Shown: positions 6,208 through 14,700 of the stretch, piece after piece
Position numbering within the stretch: the first letter of the stretch is position 1
Layout of the letters: each line of letters begins with the position of its first letter
NCBI GenBank assembly: GCA_900542935.1
Contig: UQPN01000003.1
Span: 53,245-117,244, forward strand
Direction: 5' to 3'
DNA: 64,000 bases
From: an uncultured Eubacteriales bacterium
GTDB lineage: Bacteria > Bacillota > Clostridia > Christensenellales > Borkfalkiaceae
Notes under the pieces: generated by a model
What the model was told of the DNA's origin: nothing
Seen by the model: only the letters and a program-made list of their open reading frames with translations
Database searches by the model: none
Position numbers and translations under genes: made by a program

Positions 6208-9200
6208 ATGAAACAAACGGCGATAAAAAAAAGAATAGTTTTGTTTTCGATTCTGGCGGCGGCACTTTTAATTCTTCTTGCGGTATTCGGGATTCAGCCG
6301 ATCAGACGTGAAGCGAGCGCATACGACGGAACGTTTTACTTTCGCAGCGATCCGGTGATTTCCACAACAAAAATCGAACAACGGTATCGGATTCGTTTTA
6401 ATTTAATCGTATCGGAAGAATCGTTGGGCGTAAACGAAAGCGTAACGGTAACGCTTGCGAGTAACAGCGAGGGCGCGTTTATACAGCGCGGACACGACGG
6501 AACGACTTTGACGGACAGCGATACGGAAGGGCAGACGCAAAGCGTTTCGTTCGCAAAAAGCGTAATGACGTTTAAAAGCGGCACGGCTTCGGTGTACGTG
6601 GATATGTATCTGAACGTGTACGAGCGCGGTCGGCTGACGGCGACTTGCTCGGCGACTTCGGCGGTTAGCGACGAACACACGGTGGTATCGGCAACGAAAA
6701 TTTTGCTTGACGAAGGAACTGCGCCGTCCGCTTTGGCGCAGATTTACGATAAGTACGTCGGGAAAGATCCTACGAATGCAACGAACGCGCTTTCGATGGT
6801 TTCAAACGTTGTGCCGAGAACCTACGTCGGTTCCTCACAATATATTGCGGATATTGAAATACCGTCTGATATTCAGACCTTAGGCGATAAAAATCTTGAA
6901 GAGCTCACGCTTAAATCGGTAACAAGTATTCCCGCCGTTCAAAGATATAATCAATCCGGAAATTATTATGCGTTATGTGCGACTGTATCGACGAAAGATC
7001 CGGCAACGCAGGATATAAACGCGTCAACGCAAAAAGGAATAATCGGCAGAAGATTCTATTTGCTGAATAATAGCGGTACATTCAGTCGGTGGCTGACCGG
7101 AACGGATTCACATAACTTTGTAAATAAAAGTTTTTCGTTGACCGGAGCGTACACTTCGAATGTACGTAACGCGTTTAGGATGAGTCAGTCAGACGGAAAA
7201 TATACCGTTTATTTTGACTTTCCTACAACGGCGAAAGCAACGAAATTATATTTTTATGTTGAAGTATTGCAATACTACCGCGAAGAAGAATTTTGGTATA
7301 ATAGTAATAATGCAAGATCTGTGTCATATCAAAGGGAAAGCATTACTTCTATATTCAGAAGCAACGTGCAAGCTTCTTCTTTGCAGGATATAACGAAACA
7401 GATACTTAAAAACAATTCTTCTCTTGCGGATAGTTTAAGAACGAATATGTGCAGCGGCGTAGGCATTTCCACGACGGAAGAAAAGCCGCTAGAAGTAATT
7501 TATAAAGCGTATTCATCTTCGGGAAATTATGAAACGAAGTCGGAAATATACAATATCGGCGAGGTTGCCGCTTATAACAAATTTTCGGCAATCAGGGCGA
7601 TGTACAATTTGTCCGGAATAAAAAGTTTAGCAGAATTCAATATCGTATCGAAAAAGAGAACGTACGACAGCGAAACGGGGCAGGTAATAAACGCGGGCGA
7701 TAAAATTTTGCGGCAAGCCCTCGGTTATGAATATGTATATAACGAAGTGGAAGAAAAAGGGTATCTGACGGTTGTTTACGATGAATTCCGATATAAAGAT
7801 TTTTCGATAACGATAAAAAACAACGAAGCGGACAACGCGCTTGAAATCAATTATTATACCGCCACGGTAAACGAAAAAGACGGGGTGGTTACGCTTACGT
7901 ATAAGTATGCGGATATAGAGGAGCGGCTTTTGAATTCGTGCGGCTGGCTGTTCGATTTGAAGAAAGAGGATTTCACGGTAACGGGCGATTCGGACGCGCT
8001 GGTGGGCGTGAGTATCGAAGATAACGGATTGAACGTGCGGATTCCCGTGAAGTATCAATCGGATTTGTTTGGACTGAACATCACGGCAGTCGCGCAAATC
8101 GTTCCCGACGAAGAATATCAGATGAAGTACGTGTATTACGGCGGCTTAGCCGTATCGCGCGACGGAAAAACAATCACGCCGGACGTAACGAAAAGCACGG
8201 GAAAAGCGGTGAAGCTTTCTCAATTGAAACGCTATAACGACTATTCGAATTTTATGACGGAATACGGCAGCGAAGTCAATGCGCCGCTGGAAGCGTTTGA
8301 AAGACAGTACGGCGTAAAATACGTGCAACCGCAGAACATTGTTATGTCTACCGATTCGGCAAGCAAGTCTTGCGAAATTACGATAGAGTATCAGAAACAT
8401 TCATTGTTTTTGGTGACGGATAACCTTACCGACGAATGGCATTATCTGCAGATTCGGCACACGTCGAACGTATATACGGGCGACGAATTCGTGAACGCAA
8501 GGGGCGGAGAAGTAAGCGGGTATCGCGTAGATAAAATCACAAGCAGTGCAAGCGAGTTGAGAATTACGAATAATTATCGCTATGCGAACGCGAAAGCCGT
8601 ATTGAACGCAGATACGTACAGCGGAAAAATTTACGGCGTATGCGTAAACTTTACGGACGAATGGCTGATCGAAATCAATTATATGCGGCAATACAAAGAA
8701 ACACCGTTCGCGGAAAAGGCGAAGTATTCGGGCAAGATTCGCGTGAAAGATTATCCCGATATATACGCGCTGACGTCCGGAGATCTTGCGGCGATTCTTG
8801 AATTGAAATCAATGTCGATTATAAACGACAAAGCGACGGTAGATCAGATTTCGGTGAGTTATGACGGAATCGGCACGTATACGGTGAATACGACTTACAC
8901 GTATATGAACATGGTGCAGATCGATTACGACGGAAACAGGAAAGAAATCAAAGTGCCGCTTACATGCTATAAAGAATGGTGCGAGCAGTACGGACAGGAT
9001 TGGTCGATATTATATTTAAATTACAGCGGGAACGGAACGCAGTACTTCAAGTACAGTAACGAAGTGAAGCGCGAAAATCTTTACGGATTCTTTTCGGTGG
9101 CAGTATTTAAAGAGCGAGTATCCGATCTGAATTATTATTTCAAGAATTCAACGGGCGCGGGGTGTATCACAATGCACGAGAGCGAAGAGATCCGGGGATC

Positions 9201-9579
9201 GAAAGTCTACAACTTTTTCGGCGGGTTATCGGAAAACGGAATTCTCGGAAAAGCGGTAGGTAGAATCGGAATGATCTTCTGCGAACTTGTAAACGACGAA
9301 AACGCAATCTATCATTCGTATTTCTTTTTCATTGACGGGACGAGCGATTTATCGTTCGTATCGAACGGCGGTGCAACGTCTGCAACGGATACGGATTCGG
9401 CAGCAAAGAACACATTGCAGAAAATAGGCGACGATATCGGCAAATTTTTTGCGGGGCTTTGGGATAAGGCAAACGATTCCGTTTTTGCGAAAATACTTGC
9501 GATCGGGCTTCCGGTTCTGCTGATTTTGCTTTTGGTGGTGCTGGCAATCAGACTTGTGAAATGGCTGCTAAGGAAGTAG
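6208..9579 (+). CDS. Giant envelope-spanning protein with C-terminal membrane anchor
   Basis: 1123 aa. A signal helix at about residues 9-28 (IVLFSILAAALLILLAVFGI) leads into about 1040 residues of extracellular, beta-rich sequence. A C-terminal helix follows (about 1095-1117, ILAIGLPVLLILLLVVLAIRLV) with a short basic tail, a type I topology. There is no LPXTG signal and no enzymatic motif. Base composition shifts to more A/T and more Asn/Tyr around 6820-7640, suggesting a variable domain of different origin. It sits between small anchored proteins and the membrane ATPase, so it may be the main adhesin, receptor-binding or channel-tip protein of the element. It is comparable in layout, but not in visible sequence, to pIII-type attachment proteins of filamentous phages. 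Confidence 0.75.
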   Translation: MKQTAIKKRIVLFSILAAALLILLAVFGIQPIRREASAYDGTFYFRSDPVISTTKIEQRYRIRFNLIVSEESLGVNESVTVTLASNSEGAFIQRGHDGTTLTDSDTEGQTQSVSFAKSVMTFKSGTASVYVDMYLNVYERGRLTATCSATSAVSDEHTVVSATKILLDEGTAPSALAQIYDKYVGKDPTNATNALSMVSNVVPRTYVGSSQYIADIEIPSDIQTLGDKNLEELTLKSVTSIPAVQRYNQSGNYYALCATVSTKDPATQDINASTQKGIIGRRFYLLNNSGTFSRWLTGTDSHNFVNKSFSLTGAYTSNVRNAFRMSQSDGKYTVYFDFPTTAKATKLYFYVEVLQYYREEEFWYNSNNARSVSYQRESITSIFRSNVQASSLQDITKQILKNNSSLADSLRTNMCSGVGISTTEEKPLEVIYKAYSSSGNYETKSEIYNIGEVAAYNKFSAIRAMYNLSGIKSLAEFNIVSKKRTYDSETGQVINAGDKILRQALGYEYVYNEVEEKGYLTVVYDEFRYKDFSITIKNNEADNALEINYYTATVNEKDGVVTLTYKYADIEERLLNSCGWLFDLKKEDFTVTGDSDALVGVSIEDNGLNVRIPVKYQSDLFGLNITAVAQIVPDEEYQMKYVYYGGLAVSRDGKTITPDVTKSTGKAVKLSQLKRYNDYSNFMTEYGSEVNAPLEAFERQYGVKYVQPQNIVMSTDSASKSCEITIEYQKHSLFLVTDNLTDEWHYLQIRHTSNVYTGDEFVNARGGEVSGYRVDKITSSASELRITNNYRYANAKAVLNADTYSGKIYGVCVNFTDEWLIEINYMRQYKETPFAEKAKYSGKIRVKDYPDIYALTSGDLAAILELKSMSIINDKATVDQISVSYDGIGTYTVNTTYTYMNMVQIDYDGNRKEIKVPLTCYKEWCEQYGQDWSILYLNYSGNGTQYFKYSNEVKRENLYGFFSVAVFKERVSDLNYYFKNSTGAGCITMHESEEIRGSKVYNFFGGLSENGILGKAVGRIGMIFCELVNDENAIYHSYFFFIDGTSDLSFVSNGGATSATDTDSAAKNTLQKIGDDIGKFFAGLWDKANDSVFAKILAIGLPVLLILLLVVLAIRLVKWLLRK

Positions 9580-9584
9580 AAAAA

Positions 9585-9680
9585 ATGGGCTGTTTATTTA
9601 AAATATTGAAAGTCGGGGCAATCGTAGCGATCATCTATTTCGTAATATACGCAATGCGAACGTGCAGTCAGATATTCTGA
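9585..9680 (+). CDS. 31-aa single-helix membrane peptide
   Basis: MGCLFKILKVGAIVAII begins a peptide that is almost entirely one transmembrane helix (residues about 5-24), followed by the short tail AMRTCSQIF. It starts 5 bp after the giant surface gene and ends 28 bp before the ATPase gene. It has an AGGA site overlapping the upstream stop region. Its coding status rests on position, spacing and the clean helix. It could be a subunit of the membrane complex, a small coat-like peptide, or a holin-like or regulatory peptide. It has no separate signal sequence, so it is shorter than typical filamentous-phage coat proteins. Confidence 0.6.
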   Translation: MGCLFKILKVGAIVAIIYFVIYAMRTCSQIF

Positions 9681-9708
9681 CGAAAAAGAAAGCGAGGGAA
9701 GGCAAACG

Positions 9709-12129
9709 ATGAAAGAGAAGATAAGCGAACAAGAGAAGAAGGAAAGGCGCGGCGCGGCAGCGGCGAGCTATCCGATTCTCGGCGTGATACTGATTCTCGG
9801 CTCGCTTGCGTTCACGGTATTCAGATTCGGTTCGGTGACGAGGCGCGTGCTGCAATCGCTGAAAGATCTCGGGAAATCGGCGTTATACTATTTCACCGAC
9901 ATGCTCGGGATCTACGGCGCGGTGCAACCGACGGTGACGGAAATTCCGTCGGAAATGCCGTCGTTGTTGCCGATCGAATGGGAAGAATTCAAAGAAAAAT
10001 GTAACACGTTATTTCTTGCCATATTCGACAAAAAGAATTTTACGGAGTTCAATATATGGCTTGCGGAATGGGCGGCGCGACTTATGCCGTACGTGTATTT
10101 TCTTGGAATGATCATTCTGATCATATGGCTGATAAAAAAGTTGAGCTTAAAGCTGAAAGGCGAGCCGAAGCGTTGGAGCGAAGAGAGCGAAGAGCGGCAA
10201 GAAACGCTGCCGCTCAGAGCGTGGCTGAAAATAGAGCGCGGCGTGATTTCGCCGACGTATCGGTACGTAAAAAGTTTTGCTGTGTATATCCGGGAAAAAA
10301 GAATTTACCGAATAACGTTGATACTGATATGGCTGTATAATTTCAATTTATTTACGATTTTTCTTGAAACATTCGCCTACGCGTTTTATTTTCCGATAGC
10401 GGCGCTCGATTCGGTGAACGGAGTGAAAGCGTATTCGCAGGTGGTAAAGTTCGCGATCGATATATCCGTGCCGCTTGGTTTTCTGCCGTGGTGGCTGAAA
10501 GCATATATCGGACTTGTAATCTTCGATAAATGGCGGCGACGGGTAGGCGATCGGCGGCTTGAAAAGAAAGATGAGAAGAATGAAGAGCTTCTGAACGAAA
10601 ACCCCGGCACGATCTTTCTGACGGGGAAGCCGCGGAGCGGAAAAGGGATCATCGGCACGGACATGGTGCTGAAACAAGAAACGACGTTCCGCGAAATCGC
10701 GCTCGAACAAATGCACGATTGCAAAATTGAATTTCCGTATTTTCCGTGGGATCGGTTGGAACGGTTTATGCGGCAGGCGATCGATCGGCATGTATTGTAC
10801 ACGAAAGAAGGCGTGCGAGATTTTATCGATTCCTTGAAGTATATGCGCGAACACGAAAACGAGCAGGACGAAAAAGTGAAAGAACTGTTCGGGTATCGGC
10901 TGAAAGAATTTTGCGGCTACGAATACGCGGATTATATGTTCGGGTACGAGTGGAAGAGATACGGCGAAAAATTCAATAACGGAATCGTAACGATATCGAT
11001 ATACGAAACGCTTGTGGACTATGCGCAACTGTATTACGTATACGACGCGCCGAATTCGCTGATCTTTTCCACGCAGGGCGTGCGGGTAGATTTCAAGCGA
11101 GAAACGCTTGGGTATTTTCCGAAGTACGATCTGGATTATTTAAAGCGAGATCCGGAAGAGGCTGAAAAGATATCTACGTATTCACATCGGAAGAATTACG
11201 ATTCGGAGCGTTTGGGCAGAAGCATGAAACCGGACGATCCTATAAAAAACGGGTATGAAATCGCAATTTCGTACGATCCTGAAATCGATAAGGAGCGAGG
11301 GAATCAGAACACGAACGCAGGAGTAAAAGCGGACGATATAGAAGTGAATCCGAAAAACGATTTGTACAACGTGGAAGAAAAAATGCACAATCATTCGACG
11401 ACGATCAGATACGTATCGTATTACCGGAAAATCATGGACAGCCAAAGGAACGGAGCGGTGTCGAGCGACATCACGGAAATGGCGTTGGAATTCAGGATCG
11501 TGGAATCGAAGAAGCCGAAAGTGGAACTGCCGTTTTTCGGGTTGGAAAAATGGATGTACGAAAAGCTGGCGGAAAAGTACAACGCCACGGACGAAGAAGC
11601 GAGCTACACGGGAAAAACGCGAACGTTGTTTGCGTATCTGGCACGGCGGATCTACATGCCGATAGCGCGGCGGTACGTGCGCATGGAAAACGCGTACGGC
11701 ACGCAGGAAAAAGTATTGCATATCACGAACGGGCAAGGCGGAGAAACGATCGCGGAAAAAGCGGTGTGGACGGTAATCTTCCGAAGAGCGCGGGCGAAGA
11801 GATATTCGACGGACGGAATACTTGGCTTGTACCGGAAGCGGGTGGTACACAGAAGCGAGGGTGGAATGAACGACTTTTCTCTGTTTGAGGGAATCAGGAA
11901 CACGGGCGACGAGTTTCAGGAAACGAACAGTATATTTTATACGAAATTCCCGAAGTATTTCAATGGCGAGTACGAAGCGGAACGGCAGCGGAAACTGCTG
12001 GAAAAGCAATTGAAAGAGATAGAACGAGCGGAAAAGGAAAAGGAAGAAGAAGGCGAGAAAAAAAAGAGCGAACAAGCGAAAGGCGGTACGAAAAGGCAGG
12101 GTAGCCCGACGGGGGCTTCGCACATCTAA
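9709..12129 (+). CDS. Polytopic membrane P-loop ATPase (transfer or extrusion motor candidate)
   Basis: 806 aa. Four to five membrane helices fill the first 275 residues (about 22-42, 120-140, 198-235, 253-272). A cytoplasmic ATPase part follows, with Walker A GKPRSGKG at 306-313. This RSGKG form, with Gly in place of Ser/Thr, is the form seen in TraG/VirD4 coupling proteins, and the GKPxSGK start is also Zot-like. I cannot place a clear Walker B acidic pair. A conserved-looking stretch lies at about 440-460 (YAQLYYVY...SLIFSTQGVRVD). The C-terminal 70 residues are a Lys/Glu coiled coil. The family length is larger than Zot (about 400) and nearer to coupling ATPases. No relaxase or VirB4 partner is seen. 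Function is inferred as moving DNA or protein through the envelope complex encoded upstream. Confidence 0.65.
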   Translation: MKEKISEQEKKERRGAAAASYPILGVILILGSLAFTVFRFGSVTRRVLQSLKDLGKSALYYFTDMLGIYGAVQPTVTEIPSEMPSLLPIEWEEFKEKCNTLFLAIFDKKNFTEFNIWLAEWAARLMPYVYFLGMIILIIWLIKKLSLKLKGEPKRWSEESEERQETLPLRAWLKIERGVISPTYRYVKSFAVYIREKRIYRITLILIWLYNFNLFTIFLETFAYAFYFPIAALDSVNGVKAYSQVVKFAIDISVPLGFLPWWLKAYIGLVIFDKWRRRVGDRRLEKKDEKNEELLNENPGTIFLTGKPRSGKGIIGTDMVLKQETTFREIALEQMHDCKIEFPYFPWDRLERFMRQAIDRHVLYTKEGVRDFIDSLKYMREHENEQDEKVKELFGYRLKEFCGYEYADYMFGYEWKRYGEKFNNGIVTISIYETLVDYAQLYYVYDAPNSLIFSTQGVRVDFKRETLGYFPKYDLDYLKRDPEEAEKISTYSHRKNYDSERLGRSMKPDDPIKNGYEIAISYDPEIDKERGNQNTNAGVKADDIEVNPKNDLYNVEEKMHNHSTTIRYVSYYRKIMDSQRNGAVSSDITEMALEFRIVESKKPKVELPFFGLEKWMYEKLAEKYNATDEEASYTGKTRTLFAYLARRIYMPIARRYVRMENAYGTQEKVLHITNGQGGETIAEKAVWTVIFRRARAKRYSTDGILGLYRKRVVHRSEGGMNDFSLFEGIRNTGDEFQETNSIFYTKFPKYFNGEYEAERQRKLLEKQLKEIERAEKEKEEEGEKKKSEQAKGGTKRQGSPTGASHI

Positions 12130-12153
12130 TTGCAAAGGAGCGCGGCGGCGCGG

Positions 12154-12279
12154 GTGGCGTTCGGGAAGGAAGGTGTGTGCAGATGTGCAGGTCGGTGCGC
12201 GCGTGCCTTGGTTCGCACCGAGGGGCGAACAAGACAGGGGCGCACGGCTGAAAAGCGGGCACACACCGCCGAACGCCAC
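12154..12279. other. Large non-coding stem structure, candidate origin or packaging/transfer signal
   Basis: GTGGCGTTCGG (12154-12164) pairs with CCGAACGCCAC (12269-12279), 11 bp. Continuing inward, GGTGTGTGC (12172-12180) pairs with GCACACACC (12259-12267), 9 bp, with a 7-versus-1 internal loop. Inside, TCGGTGCG (12192-12199) pairs with CGCACCGA (12214-12221), 8 bp. The 276-bp gap 12130-12405 has no gene. Its place between the ATPase and replication-type genes suits a single- or double-strand origin, a transfer origin or a packaging hairpin. A structured RNA is the alternative. Confidence 0.6.
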
Positions 12280-12405
12280 AGAACGGCGGCTGTTTAAAAC
12301 GAAAAAGCCGCGGCGCGCCGCACACCTCCCGACGAGTGAGGGAGCGTAGCTTCCCGAACTCGGAGGGCCGAATCGAAAACGGCAAAGCCGAAAAGGGGAC
12401 AGGAA

Positions 12406-12672
12406 GTGAAAAACGCGATTCTGATCGATAAAATCAAGAAAATCGACGAAACGGAAACGATAATACTCCGGTATCTGATCCGAGTTCTGCCGTACAGCAG
12501 CGCGGACGGGGGAAAACGAATCGATTACGCGTATACCGCGCGGTTTCTGGAAATGTCGTATTCGCGTTTTTCGAAAGCCGTGGAAAGACTGAAAGAACGC
12601 GGAATCGTAGTACAGAAGGGCGAGAAGTTATATCTCGGCTCGATGATCGTGGAATCGGTCGCAACGAAATAA
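12406..12672 (+). CDS. Small winged-helix protein
   Basis: 88 aa from a GTG start preceded by AAGGGGACAGGA. The sequence reads as one winged-helix domain: a helix (TETIILRYLIRVLP), a turn helix and recognition helix (YTARFLEMSYSRFSKAVERLKERG), and a wing (IVVQKGEKLYLGSMIV). It probably binds DNA next to the structured segment just upstream. It precedes the larger winged-helix gene by 86 bp. Replication initiation accessory or operon regulator are both possible; the domain type is the supported part. Confidence 0.6.
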   Translation: MKNAILIDKIKKIDETETIILRYLIRVLPYSSADGGKRIDYAYTARFLEMSYSRFSKAVERLKERGIVVQKGEKLYLGSMIVESVATK

Positions 12673-12758
12673 CGAAGAAAACAACCGTACGCGGGAACTG
12701 CAGGAACTTCCCGGTTGCGGCGAAAATAGAAAGGCTGATAAAAAAGGAAGAAAAAGCA

Positions 12759-13817
12759 ATGTACGGAGCGGAAACAAAGCGAATCACAATGATTCAGACG
12801 CCCGATTCTTACGTGGGTAAGATCGTAGGCGGAAGAAAATTGAATAACGCGTCGCTTGCGTTGGCAAGCGCGGCGTATTCGTTTACGAAAAGCGGCGGAT
12901 ACGGCGAAAAATTCGTAGACATGGTGAAAACGCTCGGCTTCGGCAGAACGTCGCTTTTTAACGCCGCAAAGTTCCTGCAAGAAAACAACGTAATCACGCG
13001 CAATGCGCGCGGCGGCTTCGAAGTAACGGATCCGGAAGGCGCGGGCAAAGGTTACGACGAAAAAGACTTCGAGCTTCGCGATACGCCGTTTTTATTTTAC
13101 GATAAGGCAACGGAAAAAAGTGAAACACGCACGATGACGGCAACGGAATTCAATATTCTTTCCCGGATTCGCCGCCATAATTTCAACGAAAAGACGAATT
13201 GTTTCAAAGGCTCGTACGCGTCGATGGTGCATACGATGGCGTATTCCGAGCCGACGATCAGACGCGCGATTTCTGCTTTAATCGGCGCGGGCTTGATTGT
13301 TATCGAACATAAAAAGCGCATAGCGCATTATAACGAGCTGACGATCAAGGTATCGGAAAAGCTTATCAGAAAGAAAAAGAAAGAGCGCAAGGAAGCGGAA
13401 AAGACGGCGAGAAAACAAGAGAAAAACGCGAAGCCGTTTATTTCTGCCGACGTTCGGAACGCCGACGATCGCGCGGAACGCGAAAGATATTACGCAAGAC
13501 TGAAAGATTCGGCGTTGCGCCGGGCGGACAAGGCGCGAGAAAAAGCGAAGAAAGATTCGAGATTCGAGGAAATCGAGAAGGAACTCAAAGAACTTGAAAT
13601 CGAGCTTGCGAAAGACGAAGTATTCGCCACGGGAAAATCCGAGGCGCATTTGGCGCGCAAATCGGCATTGCTGAAAGAGAGGAAGCGCGTGCTTCTGAAG
13701 CTGCGAATCGATCCGGACGAACTTCTTCCGAAGCCGTATTGCGAGAAGTGCGGCGATTCGGGGTATCTGCCGAACGGGCGCGCCTGCGATTGCTTCGGGC
13801 TACATAACGAAACGTAG
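12759..13817 (+). CDS. Replication-type protein: winged helices plus DnaC/DnaI-like N-terminal domain
   Basis: 352 aa. Residues about 20-110 and 125-205 look like two winged-helix domains (for example YASMVHTMAYSEPTIRRAIS as recognition helix), as in plasmid initiators and DnaD-like proteins. After a basic linker, residues about 240-350 follow the pattern of the N-terminal domain of clostridial DnaC/DnaI helicase loaders. That pattern is a charged helical pair (RYYARLKDSALRRADKARE, then LARKSALLKERKRVLL), then a four-Cys zinc site CEKCGDSGYL...CDCF at the very C terminus. The AAA+ loader part that normally follows is absent. It may recruit the host replicative helicase to the element origin. 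The family reading is from pattern memory, not a search. Confidence 0.6.
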   Translation: MYGAETKRITMIQTPDSYVGKIVGGRKLNNASLALASAAYSFTKSGGYGEKFVDMVKTLGFGRTSLFNAAKFLQENNVITRNARGGFEVTDPEGAGKGYDEKDFELRDTPFLFYDKATEKSETRTMTATEFNILSRIRRHNFNEKTNCFKGSYASMVHTMAYSEPTIRRAISALIGAGLIVIEHKKRIAHYNELTIKVSEKLIRKKKKERKEAEKTARKQEKNAKPFISADVRNADDRAERERYYARLKDSALRRADKAREKAKKDSRFEEIEKELKELEIELAKDEVFATGKSEAHLARKSALLKERKRVLLKLRIDPDELLPKPYCEKCGDSGYLPNGRACDCFGLHNET

Positions 13818-14275
13818 AAAAGCGATTCGGCTTTGGTAACTGTTAGCGAGAATAGAAAAGGACGAACGAAAAAAAGCGCGGGAAAGCCGCGCCGATTTCC
13901 GTTATAGAAAAACAGCCGTCTTTGCGCGTTGCAAGGGCGGAAATTTTTATAGCGCATTTGCCCGAAAAAAAGCGGACGGTTTGCGTACGGAAATTTAAGG
14001 GAAAGCGTTCGAAAATTTTAGAGCAAAGGGCAAAAACGTGTTCGGAAATTTTAGGGTAATAGGAAAAGGCTTTATATTAAAGAAAATATCGGCGCGCCGC
14101 CCGATAGAATTCGGGCAACTTTGCCGCAAAGGGGAGAGCGGCTCAAATCCGACGTCGGATTTCGCTTTGCCCCGCCGTTTCGGTAGTGCTGCTAAAAAGG
14201 CTATTAGAAAAAGCCGCGTCGTTCGCGGGCTTTTCCGCTTAAAAAAAGTTTTTTCGGGAAATTTTAAAAAAAGTA
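13818..14275. other. Gene-free region with iteron-like repeats and an 18-bp palindrome
   Basis: No convincing gene lies in this stretch; an 84-codon frame at 14038 has no ribosome site. A motif close to CGGAAATTTTA recurs at about 13938, 13988, 14010, 14043 and 14255, with uneven spacing (50, 22, 33 and about 212 bp). A perfect 18-bp palindrome, AAATCCGAC/GTCGGATTT, is at 14145-14162. Together with the upstream replication-type gene this could be an iteron-type origin or partition site. The uneven spacing weakens that. Confidence 0.4.
14208..14234 (+). terminator. Hairpin terminator at end of the replication genes
   Basis: AAAAAGCC-GCG (14208-14218) faces CGC-G-GGCTTTT (14224-14234) with a TCGTT loop, ending in a T run. 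It lies just before the toxin-antitoxin promoter and would insulate the two units. Confidence 0.6.
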
Positions 14276-14304
14276 TTGACAACCCCTATTAAATAGGGTA
14301 TAAT
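14276..14304 (+). promoter_or_regulatory. Toxin-antitoxin promoter with palindromic operator in the spacer
   Basis: TTGACA (14276-14281), 17 bp and TATAAT (14299-14304) match consensus. The spacer contains CCCTATT-A-AATAGGG (14284-14298), a perfect palindrome placed so that bound protein would block RNA polymerase. Autoregulation by the toxin-antitoxin complex is the expected use. Confidence 0.85.
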
Positions 14305-14333
14305 ATAAATACAAACATACAAAGGAGTTTTTT

Positions 14334-14681
14334 ATGACGCGTTCTTTTATAGAGTTGCCCTTGTTTCGATCGAAGTGGGAAGATTTGGGATTGACCGATT
14401 TGGATTTGCGCAAATTGCAGTCCGAACTGTTATCCGATCCGAAGGTAGGCGATGTAATTCGTGGTACGGGCGGCGTTCGAAAAATGCGTTTTGCTTTTGA
14501 ACATCGAGGCAAAAGCGGCGGGGCTCGGGTGATTTACGTTGATTTCGAGGTATACGAGAAAATTTATTTGCTTACGGCATATACTAAAAAAGAAAAAGAG
14601 AATTTGTCGCAAGAAGAGTGCAACGATTTACGACGTTTGATTGCCGTCTTGGAAAAACAACTTGAAGAGAACGAAAAATAA
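14334..14681 (+). CDS. higB: HigB/RelE-family toxin
   Basis: 115 aa with AAAGGAG ribosome site. It follows the RelE/HigB2 pattern closely: FRSKWEDLGLTDLDLRKLQ, then SDPKVGDVIRGTGGVRKMRF, then HRGKSGGARVIYVD, then KIYLLTAYTKKEKENLS. Members are ribosome-dependent mRNA interferases, held inactive by the antitoxin encoded next. The toxin comes first, as in higBA and unlike relBE. The Arg/Lys-rich active-site face (GVRKMRF, GKSGGAR) is intact, so the toxin is probably functional. The pair sits between the replication genes and the right att site, where such modules stabilise integrative elements. Confidence 0.9.
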   Translation: MTRSFIELPLFRSKWEDLGLTDLDLRKLQSELLSDPKVGDVIRGTGGVRKMRFAFEHRGKSGGARVIYVDFEVYEKIYLLTAYTKKEKENLSQEECNDLRRLIAVLEKQLEENEK

Positions 14682-14700
14682 GAAAAAAGGGAGGCATTAT

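Noticed and set aside
14038..14292. 84-codon frame in the gap before the toxin-antitoxin pair
   Set aside because: No ribosome site; it covers the repeats, palindrome and terminator and ends within the toxin promoter.
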